Shown here in pieces: positions 56,892 to 64,000 of a stretch of 64,000 nucleotides of DNA. A program made the position numbers and the translations under genes. Numbering within the stretch: the first letter of the stretch is position 1; each line of letters opens with the position of its first letter. The notes under the pieces are model-generated. The model saw only the letters and a program-made list of their open reading frames with translations. It was not told the DNA's origin and searched no databases. The stretch comes from Janthinobacterium lividum (lineage in GTDB: Bacteria; Pseudomonadota; Gammaproteobacteria; Burkholderiales; Burkholderiaceae_D): the NCBI RefSeq assembly GCF_011601275.1, contig NZ_JAAOLY010000002.1, forward strand, positions 124,001 through 188,000, written 5' to 3'.

Positions 56892-57146
56892 TCACTGCTT
56901 TACCACCACCTGTTTCGCGCCCGCCAATAAATCCTGCCCCAGCTTTTCCAGTGCATTGGCCTGCACCAGCATGGTGTCGAGGATGGCGACGTTGAAGGTG
57001 AATTCGGCCGGCGTCGTATAGCCGGGGAAACGCAGGATGCGCAGCAATTCCTGCAAGGTCGCGCCCTTGCCCAGGTGCGCCAGGGCGTCGCTGAGGGCGC
57101 TGACTTTCTTTTCCAGTTCGCGTATGTGGTTGCCGTTGTCGTCCAT
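56892..57146 (-). CDS. Small cytoplasmic coiled-coil protein, function unknown
   Basis: 84 residues from ATG 57146 (GGGAG eight bases upstream). The N-terminus DDNGNHIRELEKKVSALSDA looks like a short coiled coil; the rest contains LQELLRILRFPGYTTPAEFT and ANALEKLGQDLLAGAKQVVV. No known family is recognised. It is divergent from the M14 carboxypeptidase with about 140 bases between them. The ribosome binding site and protein-like composition support it as a real gene. Confidence 0.65.
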   Translation of the reverse strand: MDDNGNHIRELEKKVSALSDALAHLGKGATLQELLRILRFPGYTTPAEFTFNVAILDTMLVQANALEKLGQDLLAGAKQVVVKQ

Positions 57147-57286
57147 GATGCTCTCCCGTGTTGGAACTTCCACGTTAGCAAAGCACGTCCGTCGTCGTTT
57201 GCGCCAGCACAAAGGCGCGGCTAAAACGGGTATCATCGCGCCATTGCACACGATGCAAAACCCATACGTTTTTATCAGGAACACAC

Positions 57287-58411
57287 ATGACCATTAAAAT
57301 CAGCCAGCAATTCGACGCCGGCGCGATCGAGGTGCTGCGCGCCGACGATGCCCAATCCATCGAGCTGAACATCCGCAAGGATTCCCACGCCGACATCACG
57401 CAGTGGTTTTACTTCCGCCTGCAAGGTGCGCAAGGCGAAGCGTGCACGATCCGCTTCATGAACGCAGGCAAGTCGGCCTACCCGGACGGCTGGAAAGATT
57501 ACCAGGCCGTGGCCAGCTACGACCGCGAAACCTGGTTCCGCGTGCCGACCAGCTTTGACGGCACGGTGATGACCATCGAACATACGCCGGAAGAAGAAAG
57601 CGTGTACTACGCCTACTTCGAGCCGTATCCATGGGACCGCCACCTGGCCCTGATCGACAGCGCGCAAGCGTCCCCGCTGGTGCGCCTGATCGACCTGGGC
57701 AGCACCGTGGAAGGGCGCGACATGAATCTGCTGGTCGTCGGCGACGCCGATGCCGAGAAAAAAGTCTGGGTCATCGCGCGCCAGCACCCAGGCGAGACGA
57801 TGGCTGAATGGTTTGCCGAAGGCATGCTGGAAGCCTTGCTGGACCAGGCCAATCCATTTGCCCGCCAGTGTCTGCAGGATGCCGTCTTCTACGTGGTGCC
57901 GAACATGAACCCGGACGGTTCCGTGCATGGCAACCTGCGCACCAACGCGGCCGGCGCCAACCTGAACCGCGAATGGATGACGCCGACGATGGAGCGCAGC
58001 CCGGAAGTGTTCCTGGTGAAACAAAAGATGCATGAAATCGGCTGCGACCTGTTCCTCGACGTGCATGGCGATGAAGGCTTGCCGTACGTCTTCGTGGCCG
58101 GCAGCGATGCGCTGGAAAATTTCACGCCAGCACAAAAAGCCGAGCAAGACCGTTTCATCGCCGACTTCAAGGTGGCCAGCCCCGACTTCCAGGATGAGCA
58201 TGGCTACGAAGACGGCCCGTTCACGCCGGAAGTGCTGACCATGGGTTCGCCCCACATCACGCATGCCTTCGGCTGCCTGTCGCTGACCCTGGAATTGCCG
58301 TTCAAGGACAACGCCAACGATCCCGACCCGCAAACGGGCTGGAGCGGCGCCCGCAGCGCCGCACTGGGTGCGGCCGTGCTGCAACCTATCCTGTCGACCT
58401 TGCGCGCCTGA
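57287..58411 (+). CDS. Cytosolic M14-family zinc carboxypeptidase
   Basis: 374 residues; ATG 57287 has AGGA seven bases upstream. No signal peptide. An N-terminal beta domain (about 1-125, FYFRLQGAQGEACTIRFMNA) typical of cytosolic carboxypeptidases (M14D) precedes the catalytic part. Zinc site RQHPGETMAEWF (His-x2-Glu) and FLDVHGDEGLPYVF (His); substrate-binding YVVPNMNPDGSVHGNLRTNA with NLNREW; catalytic Glu in LSLTLELPFKDN. It removes C-terminal residues from an unknown peptide or protein, perhaps Glu-containing. Confidence 0.9.
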   Translation: MTIKISQQFDAGAIEVLRADDAQSIELNIRKDSHADITQWFYFRLQGAQGEACTIRFMNAGKSAYPDGWKDYQAVASYDRETWFRVPTSFDGTVMTIEHTPEEESVYYAYFEPYPWDRHLALIDSAQASPLVRLIDLGSTVEGRDMNLLVVGDADAEKKVWVIARQHPGETMAEWFAEGMLEALLDQANPFARQCLQDAVFYVVPNMNPDGSVHGNLRTNAAGANLNREWMTPTMERSPEVFLVKQKMHEIGCDLFLDVHGDEGLPYVFVAGSDALENFTPAQKAEQDRFIADFKVASPDFQDEHGYEDGPFTPEVLTMGSPHITHAFGCLSLTLELPFKDNANDPDPQTGWSGARSAALGAAVLQPILSTLRA

Positions 58412-58423
58412 TCCGGCGAGATA

Positions 58424-58454
58424 CTGGCCCGCCACACATGCTGTGGCGGGCCAG
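58424..58454. terminator. Strong hairpin after the M14 gene
   Basis: A perfect 13-bp stem, CTGGCCCGCCACA (58424-58436) with TGTGGCGGGCCAG (58442-58454) and a 5-base loop, starts 12 bases after the stop. No T-run follows. It probably marks the transcript end. The remaining bases to 58602 show no gene. Confidence 0.6.
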
Positions 58455-58602
58455 GCGAAGCCGGCGGCGCCCCTGCCGCCGGCTATTTTCCTGCCACTTT
58501 CTTGCGCAGCGCAACATCGTAAATCGTTGCCACACCGCCCATTGCTGCCTATACTGGCCCCAGCACTTCTGTCCTCCTTCTTGCCGACAACTCATCCTGC
58601 CC

Positions 58603-59805
58603 ATGACCACTCGAGACCAGCCATGCGCCGTGGCGCGCTTTTTCAGGAGCAAATTTGCACACGTGTGCATACTCTGGTTTGCCAGCTTGCATGGCATGCC
58701 AGGCACCGCGGCCGAACTCAGCCCGGCCGCGCAGCTGGGACGGCAGATTTTCCACGATGCCAGCCTGTCCGCCTCGGGCAAGCAGTCATGCGCCAGCTGC
58801 CACGACCCGGCCCACGCTTACGCGCCCGGCAACAAGCTGGCCGTGCAACTGGGAGGCGCCGATGGCCAGGCGCCCGGCTACCGCGCCACACCATCGCTGC
58901 GCTACCTGGAACACACTCCGCCCTTCCGCTTTGATGAGGAAGGCGCGCCCAACGGCGGCATCAACCGCGACGGCCGCGCCGCCAGCCTGGCAGAACAGGC
59001 GGAGCGGCCATTCCTGGCAGCGCACGAAATGGCCAATGCCAGTACGGATGCGGTGGTGGAACGGCTGCGCAACGGCAGTTACGCGCACGCATTCCAGTGC
59101 GTCTTTGGCGAGGCCATCTTTGCCCAGCCACAACAGGCATTTCGCCGCATCACCTATGCCTTGCAGCAATTCCAACAGGAAGAACCGGATTTCCACCGCT
59201 ACGATTCCAAATATGACCTATACCTGGCCAACAAGGTTCCGCTGGAGCTGGCCGAATTGCGGGGCCTGGCCCTGTTCAACGATGAACGCAAGGGCAATTG
59301 CGCCGCTTGCCACCCCAGCGTGCGGGGCGACCATGGCACGCCGCCCTTGTTCACAGACTTCAGTTTCGACAATCTGGGCGTGCCGCGCAATACGCGCATT
59401 CCCGCCACGGCCGATCCTGCCTATTTCGACCTGGGCTTGTGCGGCCCCGACCGCACGGACCTGACGACGAAAGGCGAGTTATGCGGCGCCTTCAAGGTAC
59501 CCAGCCTGCGCAATGTGGCCACGCGACAAGTGTTTTTCCATAACGGCGTGTTCGACAACCTGACGGATGCCCTGCGTTTCTATGTGCGGCGCGATACCCA
59601 TCCGCAAGAATGGTATCCGCGCGACAAGCGGGGGAAAGTGCAGAAATTCAATGACGTACCCGCCAGGTACCGCGCCAACGTGAACGTCAGCGAAGCGCCG
59701 TTCGACCGCAAGCGCGGCATGGCGCCCGCGCTGACGGCGGGCGAGATCGAGGATATGGTGAAATTCCTGGCTACCCTGACGGATGGCTATCAAGTCCAGC
59801 AGTAA
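58603..59805 (+). CDS. Di-haem cytochrome c peroxidase / MauG-family protein
   Basis: 400 residues from ATG 58603; the upstream extension of the frame to 58438 is not protein-like. An N-terminal hydrophobic segment (AHVCILWFASLHGMPGTAA) is a signal peptide. Two haem c sites are visible: CASCH near residue 63 and CAACH near residue 235. Family stretches include LGRQIFHDASLSASGKQSCA, NGGINRDGRAASLAEQAERP and LCGAFKVPSLRNVATRQVFF. It is a periplasmic electron-transfer enzyme that may reduce peroxide or oxidise a partner protein; the subfamily is not resolved. Probably transcribed alone. Confidence 0.88.
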   Translation: MTTRDQPCAVARFFRSKFAHVCILWFASLHGMPGTAAELSPAAQLGRQIFHDASLSASGKQSCASCHDPAHAYAPGNKLAVQLGGADGQAPGYRATPSLRYLEHTPPFRFDEEGAPNGGINRDGRAASLAEQAERPFLAAHEMANASTDAVVERLRNGSYAHAFQCVFGEAIFAQPQQAFRRITYALQQFQQEEPDFHRYDSKYDLYLANKVPLELAELRGLALFNDERKGNCAACHPSVRGDHGTPPLFTDFSFDNLGVPRNTRIPATADPAYFDLGLCGPDRTDLTTKGELCGAFKVPSLRNVATRQVFFHNGVFDNLTDALRFYVRRDTHPQEWYPRDKRGKVQKFNDVPARYRANVNVSEAPFDRKRGMAPALTAGEIEDMVKFLATLTDGYQVQQ

Positions 59806-59849
59806 AGGGGCGCCTGCCAGGCGTTGCAGCAGTTGTGACAGGCAACAGC

Positions 59850-61202
59850 TCAGCCGCCCGCCACCACCATGCTCTCGATGAGGATGGAACCCGTCTCTTT
59901 GGTGCCACGGCGCAAGGCGTCGGCGCCCACAGCCACGATGTTGCGCAGCATGTCCTTCATGTTGCCGGCGATGGTGATTTCTTCCACCGGGTATTGAATT
60001 ACGCCATTTTCCACCCAGAAACCGGACGCGCCGCGCGAATAGTCGCCCGTCACGTAGTTCGTTCCTTGTCCCATCAGTTCTGTCACCAGCAAGCCCGTGC
60101 CCAACTTTTTCAGCATGGCAACAAAATCGTCAGTGGCGGCCGTCAGTTTCGAGGTCAGGTACAGATTGTGCGAGCCGCCCGCGTTGCCCGTCGTTTGCAT
60201 GCCCAGCTTGCGGGCCGTGTAAGTCGACAGGAAATAGCCTTGCACCACGCCATCCTTGACGACGTCGCGGCTGACGGTTTTCACGCCCTCTTCATCGAAC
60301 GGTGCCGAACCGACGCCGCCGATCACGTGCGGGTCTTCGAAGATCTGCACGTGCGAGGGCAGCACTTGCGTGCCCAGGGAATCGTTCAGGAACGTGGACT
60401 TGCGGTACAGGGCGCCGCCCGAGGTCGCTTGCACATAGGTACCGAGCAAACCGGCCGCCAGCGGCGCCTCGAACAGCACGGGGCAAGTGCGCGTGCCCAG
60501 CTTGCGCGCATTCAGGCGCGACAGGGCGCGCTCGGCGGCGTAGCGGCCGATGGCTTCCGGGCTCGACATCTTGGCGGCGTCGCGCACGGACGAATACCAG
60601 TCGTCGCGCTGCATCTTGGCCCCCTTGCCGGCGATGGGCGCCACGGACAGGGTGTGGCGCGAAAACGGGTAGCCGCCGATGAAGCCGCGCGAATTGGCAG
60701 ACACAAAGTGCGATTGCTGCACGTGCACGCTGGCGCCCTCGCTGTTCGTGATGCGCGGGTCGACGGCGAACGCGGCCGCTTCGGCCCGCTGAGCCAGTAC
60801 GACGGCTTCCTCGGTGGAAATGAGCCAGGGATAGAACAGTTGCAGGTCGCGGGGGGACATTTCCAGCATGTCGGCGTCGGCCAGGCCCGCGCAATCGTCC
60901 TCGGCCGTGAAGCGGGCGATGTTGTAGGCGGCGTCCACCGTGGCGCGCAGAGCGGACGGCGAAAAATCGGAGGTGCTGGCATTGCCGCGCTTCTTGCCGA
61001 CAAACACGGTCACGCCCATGCCCTTGTCCTTGTTTTGCTCGATCGTCTCGATCTTGCCTTTTCGTACAGAAACGGACAGGCCACCGCCTTCGCTGACTTC
61101 GACGGCAGCGTCGGTACCGCCCGCTTCCCGCGCAAAAGACAACACATCACGGGCCAGTTGCTGCAATTGCTCTTGACTATGGGTAAATACGGAGTCGTTC
61201 AT
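59850..61202 (-). CDS. pmbA: TldD/PmbA-family metalloprotease subunit PmbA (TldE)
   Basis: 450 residues from ATG 61202. PmbA stretches: GGLSVSVRKGKIETIEQNKD with KGMGVTVFVG, ASTSDFSPSALRATVDAAYN, FEDPHVIGGVGSAPFDEEGV and TELMGQGTNYVTGDYSRGAS. It is the partner of TldD in the protease that processes modified peptides and unfolded helical peptides; the catalytic zinc site is in TldD, which is not in this window. It is divergent from darP, the same neighbour arrangement as in E. coli. Confidence 0.94.
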   Translation of the reverse strand: MNDSVFTHSQEQLQQLARDVLSFAREAGGTDAAVEVSEGGGLSVSVRKGKIETIEQNKDKGMGVTVFVGKKRGNASTSDFSPSALRATVDAAYNIARFTAEDDCAGLADADMLEMSPRDLQLFYPWLISTEEAVVLAQRAEAAAFAVDPRITNSEGASVHVQQSHFVSANSRGFIGGYPFSRHTLSVAPIAGKGAKMQRDDWYSSVRDAAKMSSPEAIGRYAAERALSRLNARKLGTRTCPVLFEAPLAAGLLGTYVQATSGGALYRKSTFLNDSLGTQVLPSHVQIFEDPHVIGGVGSAPFDEEGVKTVSRDVVKDGVVQGYFLSTYTARKLGMQTTGNAGGSHNLYLTSKLTAATDDFVAMLKKLGTGLLVTELMGQGTNYVTGDYSRGASGFWVENGVIQYPVEEITIAGNMKDMLRNIVAVGADALRRGTKETGSILIESMVVAGG

Positions 61203-61294
61203 GCGCTGTTTTCTTCGGAAAGCCGCTAAAAAGGTTATCATAGCAGTCGTTTACAGTTTACAGGTGCGGCCTACGCGGCCAATCCCGCCTTATC

Positions 61295-61894
61295 ATGCCA
61301 AATCCAAACCGGGGAGCTTGCGGCTTCCAATCGACCGAATTCGAACAGGAATATGAACGTCCTTCGAAGTCGGAACTCAAGCGCCAGATGACCGTCCTGC
61401 AAAAGCTGGGCGAAGAACTCGTCAATGAGGCACGTGACCGCGTCAAGCGCGTCCCGATGCCGGAAGACGTGCGCGACGCCATTCTCGAATGCCAGCAAAT
61501 CAAGGACCACGAAGGCCGCCGCCGCCAGTTGCAATACGTGGGCAAGAAGATGCGCACCCTGGATGAGGAAGAAGTTGCCGCCATCCAACGCACCATCGAT
61601 AGCTGGAAAGGCTTGTCGAAAGCCGACACGGCCAATATGCACGCGATGGAACGCCGCCGCGACAAGCTGTTGACGGATGACAAGGCGTTGACCGTCTTGC
61701 TGTCGGAAAACCCGGAACTGGACGTGCAGCACCTGCGCACCCTGATCCGCAATGCCCGCAAGGAGCAGGCCGAGAACAAGCCGCCAAAAGCCTACCGCGA
61801 AATCTTCCAGATCTTGAAAGAGATCGCCAAGAAGAAAAACGGCGGCAAGAAAGATGCCGACGAAGATGACGCAGAAGCGGAAGACGACGAGTAA
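61295..61894 (+). CDS. darP: Ribosome-associated protein DarP (YjgA, DUF615)
   Basis: 199 residues. All-helical protein with EYERPSKSELKRQMTVLQKL, GEELVNEARDRVKRVPMPED, IKDHEGRRRQLQYVGKKMRT and RRRDKLLTDDKALTVLLSEN. A highly acidic tail follows (KDADEDDAEAEDDE). DarP helps late 50S ribosome subunit assembly. The ATG at 61295 has no clear ribosome binding site. Ends at an intrinsic terminator. Confidence 0.93.
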   Translation: MPNPNRGACGFQSTEFEQEYERPSKSELKRQMTVLQKLGEELVNEARDRVKRVPMPEDVRDAILECQQIKDHEGRRRQLQYVGKKMRTLDEEEVAAIQRTIDSWKGLSKADTANMHAMERRRDKLLTDDKALTVLLSENPELDVQHLRTLIRNARKEQAENKPPKAYREIFQILKEIAKKKNGGKKDADEDDAEAEDDE

Positions 61895-61923
61895 TTCGCC
61901 GTCCGAAACGCAAGGATGGACAA

Positions 61924-61956
61924 AAAACCGGGGATAATCCCGGTTTTATTGTTTTT
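61924..61956 (+). terminator. Intrinsic terminator after darP
   Basis: AAAACCGGG (61924-61932) pairs with CCCGGTTTT (61939-61947) and is followed by ATTGTTTTT. It lies 30 bases after the darP stop and 30 bases before the mogA-like gene. Confidence 0.85.
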
Positions 61957-61985
61957 ACGCCACGACCAGACTGTATAGGTGCAAG

Positions 61986-62618
61986 ATGCCCAACACCATC
62001 GAAGACGAATTGATTATCGGCCTCGTGTCGATCTCGGACCGCGCCAGCGGCGGCGTGTATGAAGACCTGGGCATCCCGGCCCTGGAAAGCTGGCTGTCCG
62101 CCGCCATCCGCACGCCATTCCGCCTGGAAAAGCGTTTGATCCCGGACGAGCGCTCGCAGATTGAAAACACCCTGATCGACATGGTCGACCTGAGCCACTG
62201 CCATCTGATCCTGACGACGGGCGGCACGGGGCCGGCGCGGCGCGATGTGACGCCGGACGCCACCTTGTCCGTCGGGACCAAGGAAATGCCCGGTTTCGGC
62301 GAACAGATGCGCCAGATCAGCCTGCAATTCGTGCCGACGGCGATCCTGTCGCGCCAGGTGGCCGTGATCCGCGAGACGCCCGAGCGCGCCGCCCTGATCA
62401 TGAACTTGCCGGGCCAGCCGAAAGCCATCAAGGAAACCCTGGAAGGCTTGAAAGACGCTGACGGCAAACAACTGGTCAACGGCATCTTTGCCGCCGTACC
62501 GTATTGCATCGACCTCATCGGCGGTCCCTACATGGAAACCGACCCGGCCATCTGCAAGGCCTTCCGTCCCAAATCGGCGCTGCGTCCGGCGCAACCCCTA
62601 CCTGAGGAAAACACATGA
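61986..62618 (+). CDS. mogA: Molybdopterin adenylyltransferase, MogA-like
   Basis: 210 residues. It shows the MPT-binding pattern: IIGLVSISDRASGGVYEDLG, LIPDERSQIENTLIDMVD, LILTTGGTGPARRDVTPDAT and LNLPGQPKAIKETLEGLKDA. The enzyme adenylates molybdopterin before molybdenum insertion. No other cofactor genes are adjacent. Its TGA overlaps the esterase ATG (ATGA). Confidence 0.92.
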   Translation: MPNTIEDELIIGLVSISDRASGGVYEDLGIPALESWLSAAIRTPFRLEKRLIPDERSQIENTLIDMVDLSHCHLILTTGGTGPARRDVTPDATLSVGTKEMPGFGEQMRQISLQFVPTAILSRQVAVIRETPERAALIMNLPGQPKAIKETLEGLKDADGKQLVNGIFAAVPYCIDLIGGPYMETDPAICKAFRPKSALRPAQPLPEENT

Positions 62619-63283
62619 GCAACTTGCTGGAAACCATAGAACTCGACAGCGCACCGAATCCCACCGTCTCCATCATCTGGATGCACGGCCTGGGCGCCGA
62701 CGGCAACGACTTCGTGCCCCTGGTGAAAGAACTCGATTTGCGCGGCTGCCCCGCCATCCGCTTCATCTTCCCCAGCGCCGGCACCATGCCCGTCACCATC
62801 AACAACGGCTATGTGATGCGCGCCTGGTACGACATCCGCGAAAATGACCTGGTGCGCCGCGAAGACGAGAGCGGCTTGCGCGCCTCGCAAGCCCAAATTG
62901 AGGCGCTGATCGCGCGCGAAAAGGCGCGCGGCATTCCCGCCAGCCGCATCATCCTGGCCGGCTTCTCGCAAGGCTGCGCCATGACCTTGCAAACGGGCTT
63001 GCGCCATGCGGAACCGCTGGCCGGCCTGATGTGCCTGTCCGGCTATCTGCCCCTGGCCGACAAGACGGCGGCCGAGCGCACCCCGGCAAGCCTGGAAACG
63101 CCGATCTTCATGGCGCACGGCACGGCCGACCCCGTCGTGCCGGTCGCCCGCGCGCAACAGTCACGTGACTTGCTCACCGGCATGGGTTACAAGGTGGAAT
63201 GGCACGAATACATGATGCAGCACTCGCTGTGCCAGGAAGAGATCGACGCCATCGGCGCGTGGCTGAAAAAAGTCCTCGCCTAA
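62615..63283 (+). CDS. Alpha/beta-fold carboxylesterase (phospholipase/carboxylesterase family)
   Basis: 222 residues. Oxyanion region IIWMHGLGADGNDFVPLV, nucleophile elbow ILAGFSQGCAMTLQTGLRH (GFSQG), acid in MAHGTADPVVPVARAQ and His in YMMQHSLCQEEIDAIGAWL. It matches the small esterase/acyl-protein thioesterase-like group (about 220 residues, EstB of Pseudomonas). No signal peptide. Translated together with mogA through a 4-base overlap. Confidence 0.92.
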   Translation: MSNLLETIELDSAPNPTVSIIWMHGLGADGNDFVPLVKELDLRGCPAIRFIFPSAGTMPVTINNGYVMRAWYDIRENDLVRREDESGLRASQAQIEALIAREKARGIPASRIILAGFSQGCAMTLQTGLRHAEPLAGLMCLSGYLPLADKTAAERTPASLETPIFMAHGTADPVVPVARAQQSRDLLTGMGYKVEWHEYMMQHSLCQEEIDAIGAWLKKVLA

Positions 63284-63288
63284 GATAA

Positions 63289-63316
63289 AACAGGCGCGGT
63301 GTGCGCCGCGCCTGTT
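63289..63316. terminator. Bidirectional intrinsic terminator
   Basis: AACAGGCGCGG (63289-63299) pairs perfectly with CCGCGCCTGTT (63306-63316). T-rich sequence follows on the minus strand (TTTTATC), and a weaker one on the plus strand. It lies between the convergent esterase and PDZ-protein genes. Confidence 0.8.
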
Positions 63317-63345
63317 GTTGTAGGTGTACGTAACGCCGGGAACGC

Positions 63346-64000
63346 TCAGTTCGCCGGCGTTTTTTCGTTCCAGATTTTCAGCATGTCGGGCGACGCTTCC
63401 GAGCGGATGCCGTTGTCCGTCAGCACCGATTCCGTCGCTGCCAGCATATCCTTGCGGGGCACGACGACCATTTCCGCATCGCGCTGCTGGAAGCGGAACG
63501 TCAGCAGTTCATCCGTCTGGTCGCGCAGCAAGGCCACCAGGTGCGCCAGGCTGCGCACGCGCACGCCATTGACGGAATCGACGACCGAGAAGAAGCGGGT
63601 ACTGTAGCCATTCATCAGCTTGTGCGGGAAGAATGGCGCGGCGATCACCACCAGCTCTTCGCGCTCGCTATCGGGCGCGTCGCCACGCCGCGTGGCAAGG
63701 GGATTGCCGGCAAACGCCATGCCGCCCAGGATTGCCGGATTGCCATTCGGCGCCGCCATGAATTCCGTGGTGGCGCGTGAAAATACCATGGGGCCGAAGA
63801 TGAAATAGGACGGGTAATTGCCCTGCAGGCCGCCAATGAGCATCGGATGCGCCGCCGAAACGGGTACCTTGATTTTCAGGGACGCGCCCTGGCGCACCAC
63901 CGTCAGCGGCAATTCGCCATCTTTCGCCAGCTGCTGCACCCGGTACTGGAAGCGCACGCGGCTGTTGGCATTCAGCTTGACCATGCCTTGGTTGTCGATG
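63346..64000 (-). CDS. PDZ-domain Deg-type serine protease, C-terminal part (partial)
   Basis: The frame is open from the right edge (in-frame codons continue upstream of the ATG at 63984) to its stop at 63346, giving about 217 visible residues. Seen are FQYRVQQLAKDGELPLTVVR followed by QGASLKIKVPV (end of one PDZ domain), FIFGPMVFSRATTEFMAAPN, and a second PDZ-like stretch (RFFSVVDSVNGVRVRSLAHL, then VALLRDQTDELLTFRFQQRD). This arrangement resembles the C-terminal half of Deg proteases of the plant Deg9-like type found in many bacteria. The catalytic domain would lie beyond 64000. Confidence 0.75.
   Translation of the reverse strand, partial: IDNQGMVKLNANSRVRFQYRVQQLAKDGELPLTVVRQGASLKIKVPVSAAHPMLIGGLQGNYPSYFIFGPMVFSRATTEFMAAPNGNPAILGGMAFAGNPLATRRGDAPDSEREELVVIAAPFFPHKLMNGYSTRFFSVVDSVNGVRVRSLAHLVALLRDQTDELLTFRFQQRDAEMVVVPRKDMLAATESVLTDNGIRSEASPDMLKIWNEKTPAN

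Noticed and set aside
1-64000. tRNA, rRNA, CRISPR arrays, transposases and prophage genes
   Set aside because: None recognised in any intergenic region or reading frame; short repeats found are hairpins, not arrays.

Overview
The window looks like chromosomal DNA of a high-GC betaproteobacterium, most likely Oxalobacteraceae (Janthinobacterium, Duganella or Massilia type). This placement is an inference from overall protein character and gene neighbourhoods (pmbA next to darP, a paa cluster with an embedded Liv-type ABC transporter, many secreted hydrolases); no rRNA or other taxonomic marker is present. Coding density is high. I see no tRNA, rRNA, CRISPR array, phage or insertion sequence. 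The dense GC-rich coding makes long false open frames on the opposite strand of almost every gene.

Left part (1-9324). A leftward operon encodes a FabI-type enoyl-ACP reductase, an outer-membrane efflux lipoprotein (NodT type), a HlyD-type adaptor and an RbbA-type double ABC ATPase/permease that runs off the left edge. A perfect FNR/Anr-type box lies about 42 bases upstream of a predicted start point for this operon. Next come a secreted M64-type metallopeptidase (leftward) and a TetR-DUF418 pair (rightward) with a palindromic operator over its own promoter.

9315-17288 is the most coherent and interesting locus. A secreted cyanophycinase, a TonB-dependent receptor and an RpiR-type regulator read leftward. 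A CphZ/AotO-like zinc hydrolase and a YfcC-family inner-membrane carrier read rightward from the same 118-base control region. Together they make a plausible complete system for scavenging external cyanophycin: depolymerise outside, import beta-Asp-Arg, hydrolyse it in the cytoplasm.

17325-25060 holds an alpha/beta hydrolase, a GNAT acetyltransferase, a small exported protein, argH, an orphan ACT-domain protein preceded by what looks like a leader peptide plus attenuator, and a large secreted M4 metalloprotease. 25309-33948 is a tightly overlapping ten-gene type II secretion/type IV pilus-like assembly operon (F, E, PilM/N/O/P-like genes, secretin, three pseudopilins). An M24 peptidase and a leftward porin, binding-protein and chemoreceptor operon follow.

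38942-56781 is a nearly complete aerobic phenylacetate degradation (paa) cluster. paaA-B-C-D-E-G-H-I-K-J, then a five-gene branched-chain-type ABC transporter, then paaY and paaZ all read leftward; the PaaX repressor is divergent from paaA. paaF is not in the cluster. The right end (56892-64000) holds housekeeping-type genes: a small coiled-coil protein, a cytosolic M14 carboxypeptidase, a di-haem peroxidase, pmbA, darP, a MogA-like protein, a carboxylesterase, and the C-terminal part of a PDZ/Deg-type protease cut by the right edge.
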